A stretch of 64,000 bases of DNA, taken from the NCBI GenBank assembly GCA_010015655.1, contig ML976683.1, positions 540,722-604,721 of the forward strand, written 5' to 3'. The DNA is from Bimuria novae-zelandiae CBS 107.79 (taxonomy: Eukaryota > Ascomycota > Dothideomycetes > Pleosporales > Didymosphaeriaceae). The notes below the pieces were generated by a model that was not told the origin of the DNA, ran no database searches, and saw only the letters and a list, made by a program, of their open reading frames with translations. Below are positions 32,465 to 43,196 of the stretch, piece after piece (position 1 is the first letter of the stretch; each line of letters opens with the position of its first letter). Position numbers and translations under genes: made by a program.

Positions 32465-33624
32465 AGTTGTTAAACGAAGCTGGGGGCATGATGAGGCTTG
32501 TCGTGTTTTTGGCTAGGAAAACTAACTGTTGTACGACTACAGAAAAGGATTATGTAGACGTTGGAACTAGAATCAATCTACATAATGCAGATCAATGAAT
32601 ACGGAAGGAAGGATCCGGTGCCTGAGGCAGCAACGCTACGGCCCCAGCGTGCCGCCCACCCCAGAGCCGTGTATGCCACTTGCTCATCGCATCTCAAGTA
32701 CATTCAGGCTCCCTACATAACAATGACATCAAAGAGAGCGATCCTTGAAGCTCACCACCGCTGTCGTCAGTCAGTCCGACGGCCCGTTTAGGCAACCGAG
32801 ACCAGCTCACCGCACCTTTAACATCACTATCTTAACACACGAGCGAGAGTACCACCCTCCTTAGCATCAGGCTGTGAAGTATCTGCTTAGAGACCGAAGA
32901 ACGTGTGTGTTCCTGAGCACTTCTGCAGCGCCTTGCTCAACTGCCAGGCAGAGACACTGGACTGGAAGAGGTGCCCAGCCCGATCGTACCTTGCAGTTCA
33001 CTACAGGCAAGAGAACACGCGTTCGCCCATAGTCAGGCCAGGCTAACATCGTGCCTGCATAGGGCTACCGTTGTGCAGTGGAGCGAGGGTGGCTCAGGGG
33101 TGGGTCACAAGGAGCCAATGAGGAGCATTTGCCTGACACCACAGTGTAATCTCACACATTCACACAAACGAACGAACAAAAAGAAATGGAAAGGATTTGA
33201 TGTATACCATATGTATCCAAATTCTCATACTCGTGCTATCTAAAGAGAGAAAGTGTCGGTGATACAGTCTGGAGTAGCACCCTGGGGAGTTCGTCTTGGT
33301 GCATAAAAGGACTCGACCCTCGGGATACGCCAGTAGAAACAAAGAAGCAAAGACCAAGACCCGAGCGTGGAAAGCCTCAGTTTAAGGAAGGTCATATGAG
33401 ATGGAAACAGACAAACAGTCTGACCCCATCAAATGGGTTGCAGCGAAGCAAGCGGACCGTCTACCCAAACGCCAAAATATGCCAAAGCCAAAGCATGCAG
33501 CTACTTCGGAAGCAGCCACCATCGCGGGCTGCGGAGATGCAGCTACCCTTCCCCTCTCCCTTATGAATCATGACTCATGACTCATGACTCATGACGAGGG
33601 GAATAATGTGGTCGTGTGGATGGA
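32465..33624. other. Intergenic region between two convergent genes
   Basis: About 1.1 kb without a convincing gene. Short frames on both strands lack domains. A TGACTCA tandem repeat lies near its right end. Confidence 0.5.
33571..33595. repeat. Tandem TGACTCA (AP-1/Gcn4-type site) repeat
   Basis: Three perfect end-to-end copies of TGACTCA (33571-33591) are followed by a partial TGAC. Each unit is the exact consensus for bZIP factors of the Gcn4/CPC1 class. It sits 30 bp past the stop codon of a minus-strand gene, not in an obvious promoter, so it may be a chance microsatellite. Confidence 0.6.
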
Positions 33625-33927
33625 CTACTGGTAGTAGCCAGAGTTGCCGGCGGACGTGCTCGACGGGCCGTGAGACTGGCCGCCCTGGGTGATGACCACG
33701 TTGCTTCCCCCCGGCTTGCTGCCGTAGCGGTGGTTGCGCGAGGAGTTGCCGCGGTGGGCGTAAAGGCTTGATGACGCCGAAGACGCTAGGATTGTCAGAA
33801 CATGCTCGACACAGGCAGATCCATGAATAGGCAACTTACATGAAGCCATGGAGCGCGGTGAGGAAGAACGATTGGCGTATGTGTCCTTGTCCTGTGCGTA
33901 GGAGCCGTAGGAGGCGTTGGAAGACAT
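33625..33927 (-). CDS. Small Ser/Gly/Asn-rich protein, 82 aa, two exons
   Basis: Exon 1 is 33927-33840 (MSSNASYGSYAQDKDTYANR...). Intron 33839-33786 starts GTAAGT and ends CTAG (54 nt). Exon 2 is 33785-33625, ending SAGNSGYYQ. The joined frame is open and low in complexity: Ser, Gly, Asn, Tyr and Arg dominate, with no Cys, no signal peptide and no membrane segment. Such composition suggests a disordered protein. No family was recognised. The clean intron with in-frame joining is the main support that it is a gene. Confidence 0.6.
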   Translation of the reverse strand: MSSNASYGSYAQDKDTYANRSSSPRSMASCKLPIHGSACVEHVLTILASSASSSLYAHRGNSSRNHRYGSKPGGSNVVITQGGQSHGPSSTSAGNSGYYQ

Positions 33928-35270
33928 GAGTCGAAGCGTACGGGAGCCTTGAGTATCGCCGTATAGGGAATGCTGTGCGGTATCGACTTGAAGGTAGCAA
34001 TGCTATACGAGCAAGATTGTCCGTGTGATGAGTATCCAAGGGTAGATAGGATGGTAGACTGGAGCTGGGACGACTGTATTGGACAGGAAGAAAATTGGAT
34101 ATGAGACCGCAGTGACTTGATAGAGGGAGTGAAGAAGAAAGCTCCGATACACATAACCAACAGGAAGATTTATACGGCAGGCAGAAGCCTGAGGCCGGCA
34201 GCAGGGAGGCATCGAAACCGTTGACTCTACCTGGCTATCTTCGTCACCATCGGAGACCTCCTACGAGCGAAACGCAGGTGCCTGGAAACCAAGGTGCGTC
34301 GCCTCTCGCGTGCGCGCAGCGGCCATGATTCATCGTGGCTATACCCCGCCGGTGAATCTCTGAGGCAGAAACGGCAAGGAATAGTAGGCACCACCGTGCG
34401 CGGGCGCGCCCAAAGCGTCGAGCGGACGTGGGAATGTGGTGGAAAGAGTCATAGCAGGTCTCCAGCGTTCGCCAAAGGGAACATGTTCGGTCGGGAACAG
34501 AGCCGCGAAGCAGTGCGATGACTGGCACGCTACAAGGCACATCAGGCAGGAGCCAGTGAGCAGCCAGGCAGGCGCCTGAGAAGCCGTGACGCTGCCCACT
34601 GGCCAGGCTGAAGCATTGGAGGAATAGCAGTGGACGAAGCAGGCGACGGTGCTGGTGAATTGGCAAGTCACCGGATAGCCCAGACGAGTAAGCGTGGGGG
34701 CTGTTGCCTACGCTAGAGAGGGACTGGACGCCAGGGCGGCGGGAGACGGAGGAAAAGAGACAGCAAGAACAAAGAAACGCACAAATTTGCGATCGCACAA
34801 GAGGCAAGTTGGGCGGTTTTCTGGGTTGGAGGAAGGGCGGAGGCATAGGGCGCGGGGTGGAGCTTACAAGGCTGCGGCTATGGCGGGGCAGCGAGGCGAC
34901 GCGAGATGAGCCGCCGCTCAGTCATCGCAGTGGGATGGGTGAGCCCGGTGGCGAGTTACTTTTCCATCGCATGCGCAGCTGCGCAGAGGAGATGACTGTT
35001 TGTTGGTGGGTCGCCGGTGAACGTTCGCGGCCAACTCCGCGCATTCGTCCCTCAATTCACGCATCGCTGCGACACTCAATCGAAGGGCAACGCAGCATTG
35101 GTAACGCAACATTGGTAACGCAACGGCCAAGACGGCAGTGCTTGCGAGGCGGGCATACATTGACGCGCTGCTGCGTCTGGTGAACATGGGTATCATTTCT
35201 GCAAAGTCTAGCGAGTTCTTCCCCTGAAACCTCCGCCTTTGCCCGCAGCTGCATGGCGTTCGTATTCCTC
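33928..35270. other. Intergenic, no reliable gene
   Basis: Open frames of up to 200 codons occur on both strands (for example 34846-34244 minus) but they overlap one another, are Arg/Ser/Cys-rich in the manner of antisense frames in GC-rich DNA, and show no domain. Confidence 0.45.
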
Positions 35271-36647
35271 CTAGTCCCAGTACTTGAGCACGCCGTTGAG
35301 GTCGCCCGTAATAACCTTGGATGTTTCTCGAGGGTGCCACTGCACCGCCAAGACGGGTGCGTCGCTGGCCTGGATCTTGTGGTACATCTTGCACGTCTTC
35401 CAGTCCCAGAAGCAGACGTAGCCTCCGCTGTCGCCGGAGCTGATGAGCTGTCCGTCGGGGCTGATGGCAACGTCCGGTGCATAGCCTGAGACGTTGTGGC
35501 CGCGGTAGCTCTTCTTGCGGTTCTGGCGGAACTTGTCGGTGGAAGAATAGACGGTGATTTGGTTGTCGGAGGACTGGAAGGCAATGTATTTTCCTGAAGG
35601 ATGCGGCGAGGCCCGCACCATGGAGAACATGTACGGCTCGGCGATGAACTTGATGGGCACGGGAATGCCGTACTCCCACGCGCGGAGGGACTTGTCGTCG
35701 GACGTGGTGACGAACCGGCGGTCCTCATCGCAGAAGGTGATTGTGTTGACCGGTCCCAGATGGTGGTCGTATTCCTGCACCATCTCCCCGCTTCTGGTGT
35801 CGTATTGGAGGATCTTCTTGTCCGCCATTCCCGCCAGGAACTCGTGCGGCGTGCTCGGGTTGATGCGCACGACATGGGGCGTCTTTCCCGTCGTGAACTT
35901 GTTGAGACACTTGCCAGTCTCCGTGTCCCACAACTTCATGTAGCGATCGTAGCTCGCCGAGATGAACTGAGTCCCGCTCGGGTTGAAGTCAATGTCGTTG
36001 ACAGACTTGGTATGCCCGGAGAAGGTCCGCAGAAGCTCGCGCTGGTGGTATACGTCCCACAGCGCGATCTTGGAGTCGGCCGAGGCGGAGAGGAGGAGGT
36101 GGCCGCTGCCCGGGAAGAAGCGCACCTGGGTGATGGACTTTGTGTGGTACTTGTACGTGTGGATGAGCTTCTTGGGGTGGAAGTTTTTGGTGTCATCGCG
36201 TTCGCCGGTCAGTTTGATGTCGAGGTCATTCGGTATGTGCATATACGTCCGGCCCTGGTAGTCGTACTGCTGGCTGCCCACAAACTCGCTCGTCTCGCAC
36301 GCTGCTTCGGTGTCTGCATAATCCGTGCCCGCGAGCTTCTTCGACGCTGCGGTGGGATTGTCTGCGATCTCGTCCTCCTCGTAGACAATCTCCACCTCTT
36401 CGTCGCTGCCAAACTCGTCGTCCGAAGCCGCGTCTGGCCGCTGCTCCTCGTATCGCGCCCAGGGTCCCTTATATGCGCCCGCTCCAGTGACGACGCTGGA
36501 GTCGCCCTTGGCCTCACGTTTCCGTTTCTTCGAGTTTGTGCCTGGTTCGAGCGCCCGGTGAGCCTCGCGAAAGCTTGCTTCGCTGATGAACGTCTCCGAA
36601 GCGAATCCGGTAGGCACGCGGCCGGCACCTTTTCCGTAGCCTGCCAT
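35271..36647 (-). CDS. CDC40: Pre-mRNA-splicing factor CDC40/PRP17 (WD40 protein), 458 aa
   Basis: Single exon. The start at 36647 (MAGYGKGAGRVPTGFASETF) is chosen because upstream residues look untranslated. A charged N-terminal region (residues 1-150) includes the acidic EFGSDEEVEIVYEEDE. The conserved linker DYQGRTYMHIPNDLDI, then HTYKYHTKSITQVRFFPGSG, opens seven WD40 repeats: LWDVYHQRELL, GHTKSVNDIDFNPSG, KLWDTETGKCLNKF, and the last ending KVITGDLNGVLKYWD. This matches Prp17, which acts at the second step of splicing in the nuclear spliceosome. The length is normal for fungi and no damage is seen. Assignment rests on domain layout and characteristic segments and is confident. Confidence 0.93.
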   Translation of the reverse strand: MAGYGKGAGRVPTGFASETFISEASFREAHRALEPGTNSKKRKREAKGDSSVVTGAGAYKGPWARYEEQRPDAASDDEFGSDEEVEIVYEEDEIADNPTAASKKLAGTDYADTEAACETSEFVGSQQYDYQGRTYMHIPNDLDIKLTGERDDTKNFHPKKLIHTYKYHTKSITQVRFFPGSGHLLLSASADSKIALWDVYHQRELLRTFSGHTKSVNDIDFNPSGTQFISASYDRYMKLWDTETGKCLNKFTTGKTPHVVRINPSTPHEFLAGMADKKILQYDTRSGEMVQEYDHHLGPVNTITFCDEDRRFVTTSDDKSLRAWEYGIPVPIKFIAEPYMFSMVRASPHPSGKYIAFQSSDNQITVYSSTDKFRQNRKKSYRGHNVSGYAPDVAISPDGQLISSGDSGGYVCFWDWKTCKMYHKIQASDAPVLAVQWHPRETSKVITGDLNGVLKYWD

Positions 36648-37248
36648 TGCTGAAGTGGGGGGGAAAGTGGTAGAGAGGGTGAGCTGACGGAGCGGTGTTA
36701 CCCCGAATTCAGTTACAGATGCTGGCGGTTCTGAAATGTTGCGCACAGGCCGACGTGTGCCAAGACCTGCCGGAGCAGCTTCGAATCCAAGGTTGACATT
36801 GGCAACATGCTCACCATTACTCTGTAAGACATATCCATGGATGTGTGTAGGCTCCAGTCAGACTCATGCCTCGTCTTATTAATCCATTCGCGACTTGTAT
36901 CGAAAGTATACATCTACATCCCATGCTTCATTTACAAAATAATGCACGCTATCATGTCCCATAAGAACGTGGGGCTCTTCACGCTCAGTCATACCGAACC
37001 CGCTGCCACCCATGGCCCCAGTATTCCCAACAGTGCCCTCCCAAAACCCTGTCCAGTAATCAGAATGGTATATCGACACCCTCGCTCCCTCCACGCGTTC
37101 TGTCCCCCCGGCCGAGATCGTGTGCACCAAGACTCTCTCCCAGCTTGGCACTGAGACAGCTTAACCGTCGTGACTTGGTGGCACGCTCGTGGGATAGTCA
37201 GAAAATATGCCCTTGCTTGCGCCTCTCCCGCGTCAGATCCGGGAACTG
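36648..37248. other. Intergenic region upstream of CDC40 and downstream of ERV14
   Basis: No gene recognised. It holds the CDC40 promoter and the ERV14 3' flank. Confidence 0.5.
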
Positions 37249-37877
37249 CTAGTGCGATTCGTCTCGGATGAGGGCAACAATCATGCTGTACAGGTAGAAG
37301 AAGAACATGACCAAATGGAATCCGAGCTTGATGAAGGATTCCTGCAATCGTCAGCAGCGGTTCATGCGGGAGGAGTCGGAAGAGTCGGTAAAGATTTCTT
37401 CCCTCCGCGGAGTGCATGACTGACCTTCTTGTGTACGTTGAGCTTCCTGAAAATCTCAGTCGCATCCAAGAGATGCTGGTTCTCAAAGATCCTGGATTCT
37501 GTGAATAAACTTCCTCAAACCCTCGAGTCTGACATACTTTTTGGCATTCCAGGCCAAGAGAGGCAGATTCAAAATAAGGGCCACCCAGTATCCGTTGATA
37601 AGGAAGAGGAAGGTCAGGAATGCGTGGACGGCGGCTTCGGGAATGATGTACGTGTTGAGGCGGTTGCAGAGATCGATGGGGTTGATGTAGTCGCTGGCGC
37701 AAAATTAGCATGTGCGGGTACCGCGGGACAGCGTGCATATGAAGCAAAGAGCGGCGGGCGGGAGTGCAGTACTGACCATTCCAAGTCACTGTACATGATG
37801 GTGAAGAACACCTGCAGAAAGAGGTTGACGGCGTTTATCAGCACCGCCAACAGGTACAGCCATGCTTCGCCCGACAT
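37249..37877 (-). CDS. ERV14: ERV14/cornichon cargo receptor, 138 aa, four exons
   Basis: Exons 37877-37777, 37693-37538, 37491-37425 and 37341-37249 sum to 417 nt in frame. The protein begins [20 protein letters not shown] (first membrane helix). It continues [20 protein letters not shown], the cornichon signature, then [20 protein letters not shown] (second helix), [19 protein letters not shown], and the last helix [16 protein letters not shown], ending IRDESH. Erv14 cycles in COPII vesicles and loads membrane proteins for export from the endoplasmic reticulum. The length equals the yeast protein. Donors are GTCAGT, GTATGT and GTCAGT; the acceptors are clean. Identification is confident. 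Confidence 0.93.
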
Positions 37878-38605
37878 CGTGCGAGATTTTTGTGCGGCGT
37901 GTCACACGGCGCGGTGGCTACGCAAGCTTCTGGGAGACGTGGAGAGGTCGCGCGGGGAGCAGACAGCGGCGCAATTTGGCGTGTGTCGTGTGGGTGGTGT
38001 CGCGAGGCCTGAGGCTGGCGCCGAAAACTCGATGGGGGCGGGGTGCTGGAGAAGCGATGCGGAGAAGAGGCGCCGATAAGAGTGTTGCAAAGGAGCTCGA
38101 AAATGCTGGGCTCGTACGCGTCACGGCAGGGAGAGACGTGTGCAAGAGAGGACCGGTTGGGCAGGCAGCGACTGTTGGCGATGCAATGTTTGGATGACGT
38201 CCGTGGCCCAGGTAGAGGATATTGGCCACCATGGCCCGAGCTCTCGCTCTTGGGCAGCTGCAGATCACCGCCATCGAAGCTATCACGACATGCCTCCGAG
38301 TATCGGCCGCTGCATTCATGCCATCATTTCCATGTCAACTTCAGAGTGTGGATTACTGGTGCTCTCTTTCACGTCATCGATTAGAGGAAGCCCTTTGGGA
38401 TACAAAACTGGCAGCCTAGAACTTGGCTTATTCTAATACCTGGCATCAATCGATCGATAAACTTCCCTGAATGTAATCAATCCGACACTTTTAAGTTATG
38501 TCGACTACCTAGGTAGGCAGTTGCTGTTCACCTTCCCAAGTCAATTTCCAACCTCGCACACTTCCTGCATTCAAATGACCTGTTCCCTCTCCAGAAGTGC
38601 CACTT
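37878..38605. other. Intergenic, no feature seen
   Basis: Overlapping open frames on both strands without domains; probably the ERV14 promoter and a 3' flank. Confidence 0.45.
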
Positions 38606-39342
38606 TCACTCTTCCTCCTCTGGGCCATAGGCATGTTTGTAAGCCTCATATGGCGCTCCAGGAATATGGTTGAATACCCCATCCCTGAGCATGGCTGCAA
38701 CGTACCTCTTCCCGTTAAGCCTCTCCTGCGCGCGGGTATCTTTGTACGCTTCTACCCTTGCCGCCTTGCATTTGTAGCTCAAGTGGTGTTTAGGGATCTC
38801 GTCGAATGATGGCCGAAGGGGATGTAGCGCTTCAGGAACCTTGCGAATAGCATCGTAGACGGGCCGCATGTTGACGGTGGAGTAGCCGTTATCCTCGTTG
38901 GACCAGTCGGCGTTCGTATACACCGCCTCAGCGAAAGCCACGAACATCAAGGTGTAGAGTTGTCTCCAGGTGCTGCTCTTGAGTAGCTCTTCGACCTTGA
39001 CTGCGTCACGCAGAGGCCAAAGGAGACTCGTGAAGATGTCGTCGTTGACTTGGAACGCGTCGTTCCAGAAAAGCGATCGTTCGGATGGTGTCGTATCCTT
39101 GCACTTCTTCACTGACGCAGGCTGTTCATCGTGGTTTTTGGCGAAGTCGAATACCTGAATTCTGGTCAGTCACCGATGATCTCAATTCCACAACAATTGC
39201 CTACGTGTTGACGAAGCTCCGGGTACCCAAAGATATCCTTTTGAAGTTCACGCTGCCAGTTGTCAAGCGTAGACTTGTTCTCGCGATACATTTCAATCTC
39301 AAAGCCAACGGTCGACCGACGCTTCCTTGAACTCGAAATCCA
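38606..39342 (-). CDS. Hypothetical protein, C-terminal exons; 5' structure unresolved
   Basis: Two exons join cleanly: 39342-39205 (contains EMYRENKSTLDNWQRELQKD) and 39154-38606, across a 50-nt intron starting GTAGGC and ending TTCAG. The product is soluble and helical, with a Trp-rich stretch (RSLFWNDAFQVNDDIFTSLLWPLRD) and an acidic end AYGPEEEE. No family was recognised. The start is uncertain. A possible first exon with ATG at 39623 (MPPIRTSRSRASSSKAGSKS, Ser/Lys-rich, nuclear-protein-like) and further coding-like sequence at 39446-39345 exist, but I could not find a set of splice sites joining all parts in frame. Treat as a real gene with an incomplete model. Confidence 0.55.
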
Positions 39343-39989
39343 CTGCGAATAGTCTTATCGCGTTCTTCTTGAAGGCCAAAGCGGACAGTCTTATAGGTAG
39401 CGCGTTTCGAATCAGTTTCGCTCAAGTTCCTTTCGCGGGCTTTCAATCAGTCAGTACGTGTGTACCTACCTCCGAACGCTTCTACTGGTGTGTAGGGACC
39501 TGCTCCGAACTTCGCCTGAGTTATGCTCGGAACGAGTACGAACAAGCCACATCCTGCAGAACCAGATTTAGAACCAGCTTTTGAGGAGCTGGCTCTTGAG
39601 CGGCTTGTGCGGATCGGAGGCATGTTACCAAAGGCAATATTCAAAGCCGATGATTGGATGGAGTAACCAGGTGAGGTGGGGAGAGGAAAGGAAAGAGCTG
39701 AGCCCGTGTTGAGATTGTTAAATGCAGTCGGAGGAGAACGGAAGGTGAGAGCGGCCGGCAAGAAAAGGATGTGAGAGAAGTTAACAGGTTGGGATGGTGC
39801 GAAGTGATATATGCTTGGAAGGCTCCATCAGATCACGGCTGTGTATTCTCCTCTGCGCTAACACACGGAACCGACGAGGGGAGAGCCTGTCATTCACGCC
39901 CTTGACCGCGGTCTGTATTTCAACCATCTTCCTCGACATACCGGCAGCACTAGCAGCGTCAATGAAAACGTCTCTGGATAGTAGCTCCG

Positions 39990-40018
39990 CCACCACCACC
40001 ACCACCACCACCACCACC
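39990..40018. repeat. (CCA)n microsatellite
   Basis: Nine to ten perfect CCA/CAC units. No gene is confidently called across it. Confidence 0.9.
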
Positions 40019-40287
40019 TATCACCACCGCCAAGCAAAGTGATGCACATCTTTGATTAAATCAAAGACCAGAGAGATGTTTTGAAAAGAACATGAAAAGA
40101 GAGATTACAGGACGAAACAAGAATCGTGTGGGCTTGCTTGTTCGTCCCTCAATATGCTGGTCTCTTCCATCTCCTCGATGTCTTCCTCCTTCACAGACCA
40201 AGTCCCATCAGGACGAACAGTGGCACCACTAGGCAATGAATGCTCTGCCGGTGTGTCAGTGGTCAGGATAGAGTTAAGGGGGCCTTG

Positions 40288-40803
40288 CTAGCTATTTCGG
40301 ATTCGAGAACCAGAGTTGGCTGCATCCTCAGTGGCCTCATTCGCATCTAGCATAGTGATACGATCATCTGTGGTAGAGGAACTGGGACCATTGCGGATGT
40401 TGGGCGATCGAGACTCAGAGACCGCATTGTTGGAAGCCCGGAAGCTTTTGAACAATGTCGCCTGTTCCTGCACGAAGGTCTGGAGGTGAGGCGGTAGTGG
40501 GACATGATTCGCAGAATTCAAGTTACCCTGGAGATGGGCCAATAACTGGAGCAGGGTCTGCTCACGCTGTTGCGAGGCTGCGATCTCATGTTGTTGCCAC
40601 TCCAATTGCTGTCTCAGCTCCTGGACAGTTTGCTCGATTTTGTTATTGGACGTAGGCTCATCCTTCCTGAACCCGAGAGACGTGGTCGAAGGGGCCGAGG
40701 TCGCAATATCGGGCTTGGCCGCATCTCCATCAGCAGTACCAAGGGCATCGTTACCAGCAGTACCACGGGCATTGTTGGGACGAAGAGAGGCTGGAGAACG
40801 CAT
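40288..40803 (-). CDS. Hypothetical coiled-coil protein, 171 aa (may be the 3' part of the neighbouring zinc-binding gene)
   Basis: Open frame from an ATG at 40803. Residues ~50-95 form a heptad-rich, Gln/Glu-rich helix (IEQTVQELRQQLEWQQHEIA, SQQREQTLLQLLAHL) suited to a coiled coil. The flanks are Ser/Asn/Thr-rich and disordered. A splice-acceptor-like AAACAG lies just upstream of the ATG, and the Cys-rich frame at 41302-41051 ends with a strong donor GTGAGT, so the two may be exons of one gene encoding a zinc-binding N-terminus and a coiled-coil tail. The connecting exon was not resolved. Function unknown. Confidence 0.45.
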   Translation of the reverse strand: MRSPASLRPNNARGTAGNDALGTADGDAAKPDIATSAPSTTSLGFRKDEPTSNNKIEQTVQELRQQLEWQQHEIAASQQREQTLLQLLAHLQGNLNSANHVPLPPHLQTFVQEQATLFKSFRASNNAVSESRSPNIRNGPSSSTTDDRITMLDANEATEDAANSGSRIRNS

Positions 40804-41050
40804 TGATCAAGAGGATTCCCGTTTAAAGCTGTTTTCCTGATTTCTGGAGGCGTCGAAAAACGGCGCTCAAAGGCACAGGCCGCTACCACGTGCTTCTTGT
40901 CGTGCCTCTGGGCGTGCCGTTCTATCTCGCGGCCTCTCCATGGACAGGCGGAAACGCCACCACGAGGGGTTGGTTTCCACACAGATCATGTGAGGGCAAA
41001 GCTGTGTTTCGTTAGCAATGGTTTGCGAGGTCAGAACAGGAAGTACTCAC

Positions 41051-41302
41051 CCTCTCAGGATGCTGCCTGGAAAAAGGACAGACGGGACACCGGCCTTTGC
41101 ATCGTCTCCAATGCTGGCGGTGGTTCCAGTCCTTCGATTCCAGGCAACTTGGACAGAGTCTGTCCTTTTCACGCACGCCGGTCTTCCGATAGACTTTGCG
41201 GAGGGCGTTGTCATCGTAGTGGGCCGGCGGAAGGTCCTTCTTAGGTCGATGAGGAGGTTGCCCACCACCGCCAGGCATCTTGGAAGACGCAGCGGCCGAC
41301 AT
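41051..41302 (-). CDS. Cys/His-rich zinc-finger-like exon
   Basis: Starts MSAAASSKMPGGGGQPPHRP. Residues ~48-80 contain CPSCLESKDWNHRQHWRRC and CKGRCPVCPF, with Cys and His spaced as in zinc-binding folds. The frame runs into a consensus donor GTGAGT at 41050, so the stop just beyond is probably intronic. Downstream minus-strand sequence near 40980-40860 contains further Cys/His (ACPWRGREIERHAQRHDKKH), which could complete the domain in another exon. The family is not identified. Confidence 0.45.
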
Positions 41303-41532
41303 CTCGAAGGTGTTGTGTAAAGGAGGGTGAGGCGAGGGCCAGCACGTCTTATTGCGCAGCCTGGCGCTACTTTTTCCACCTGAGCGGCGTCACGTGCGCG
41401 CCAGGGAAAGTGAAGATGAGGAAGGAGTGGCACTCCACAAGGAAGCCGTGTGGCCTCGTCGCTTAAACTTCAAAATTGTTTCGCTACCCTCGACTCTCCT
41501 CTCCTCACCTATTATCTTCATCCCCTTTCAAG

Positions 41533-43196
41533 ATGGTGGAAGATACTGACCGAGCACGCGCTTCACGATGCGTCCTCGACAGCGCTCACGAAGAGCCCAC
41601 CGCCGAAGACGCCCGTCCAAAGCCTGGCTCTCAGGCTACGCACCCAAACATCCAGCGTCCTTTTGCTGCATCTAGCAACACTTCGGTCGCAAATTACAGC
41701 AATGCTAGTCGCACCATCAATGCTGCAACTGCACAGTTCCAGCCAGTCCCGCGGCCAAGGCCAGGTACTGGAAGCACTGCTACTACCGCTACGCTGGTAT
41801 CGCCGCAGTACAGCGCCGCCAACGTTGTTGGTGATGACGGCGAATACGATGCAGTTGACGTAGGTGCAATCCCGGGCCAACGCCTCATCGACCACAGCAA
41901 GTACGCCGCACTCGCTAGACGGATAGATGAGGAGGGCTGGTTCCCCATTATCGAAGCAGCTTGGTAAAATGAACTCACGGGTTCGCAAACAATCCGAAGG
42001 ATCACTTTGGATGCGTTTCAGAGAATGGCCGACGATCTCCTTTGCACAATGGACACAGATGTCCTCAAGCAGATCTGTTTCGGTAACCTCGCGCAAGCGT
42101 ACGACCAGATCAAAGCCAGTTCTGTTCAGCTGCACCAAGGCTTCGACAAGCTCGCAGAGCGAGGGAATGACCATCCTTCGATTTACCTGCGCGTCTTCTG
42201 TCGTGGCGCCGGCCAGCCTCTCGATCTTGCACAAGCTAAAATGCTTGTCATGCAAGCCCGGGCGTACGCCGCACAAGAGCCGAACCACCATGGATTCGCT
42301 TTTCAGATCGACACTGCGTTGTTGGCCAAGAAGAATACATGGGCGGCAGTAATGAGTAAGAATGGCAACGATTCTTCCTGAAGACGTCTGGCAAAGACAT
42401 ATCGGAACCACGAGTTGCTGTTCTTAACACCTTTGCTAATGCCATTGAGCGCACGCATAAGCTCGCCGAGGAACAAGGCCAGACACATGTTCCTCTGATG
42501 CATTACGTCGGCTATGCCCTCAATGCGTCAAAGCGCAAGAAGGATCAAACGTACAGCTCAACCCACTGGCTGAGCATGTGGGTCTGTGCTTGGGCACAAG
42601 TATTCTACAAAGACCAGTTCGCGATCCGCACGTATACCGTTGCTCTGATCACAGAAGAGTGGGGTGGCCCTGTCGCTGAGATGCTCGTCACCAGATTGGC
42701 ATGCGCTTACTACCACACTGGTGGCTTCTGCATCGATCAAGCAGGCAAGAGCACGAACAGCTTCTACATGGACAAGATGACTCATCTTCAATGGGTTGCC
42801 GTCTGGGATGGGTGTCTCGACTGGATACGGCAAAACACACAATACGACGCCAACAAAGACTTGGAGAATGATCGCCGTAGGGCGCTGCAAGCAAACGCAT
42901 TTCAAAAGAGGCTCGACGATCTCGAAGAGGAAGAGCGAAGCTTCCGTGCCGACGTCGCCTCCTTTGATGCTGTGTGAGACCAGCTCCAGAATGCTGATAT
43001 GGAGTCCATTGCAGAGGAGGATCCCGAACTTCACGCCCAAATTCTTGAATACAAGCGCATGCTAGATACACAGCACGAAGCGCTTGCCAAGATGGATGCT
43101 ATTACCATCCATGAGACTCCCGATTCAGAGACGTACCCTCGTCTTGGTCTTTTCCCTCTGGGCTGTATCTACCTCACACGTGATACACCCCGGTGA
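41533..43196 (+). pseudogene. Unknown ~555-residue gene, inactivated by two stops and a frameshift
   Basis: The ATG at 41533 (MVEDTDRARASRC) opens a frame broken by TAA at 41965-41967. The same frame continues (NELTGSQTIRRITLDAF) to ~42378, where one base is missing. The third frame continues GKDISEPRVAVLNTFANAIE, MWVCAWAQVFYKDQFAIRTY and HTGGFCIDQAGKS to TGA at 42975-42977, then DQLQNADMESIAEEDPELHA to 43196. The N-terminal ~140 residues are low-complexity Ser/Thr/Ala; the rest is helical with a coiled coil near the end. The stops are explained by CAA to TAA and CGA to TGA. No family was recognised. Introns could in principle remove the stops, but no good splice pairs were seen. Confidence 0.6.

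Noticed and set aside
34244..34846. 200-codon minus-strand open frame
   Set aside because: It overlaps plus-strand frames of similar length, has an Arg/Ser/Cys-rich antisense-like composition, and has no domain or splice context.
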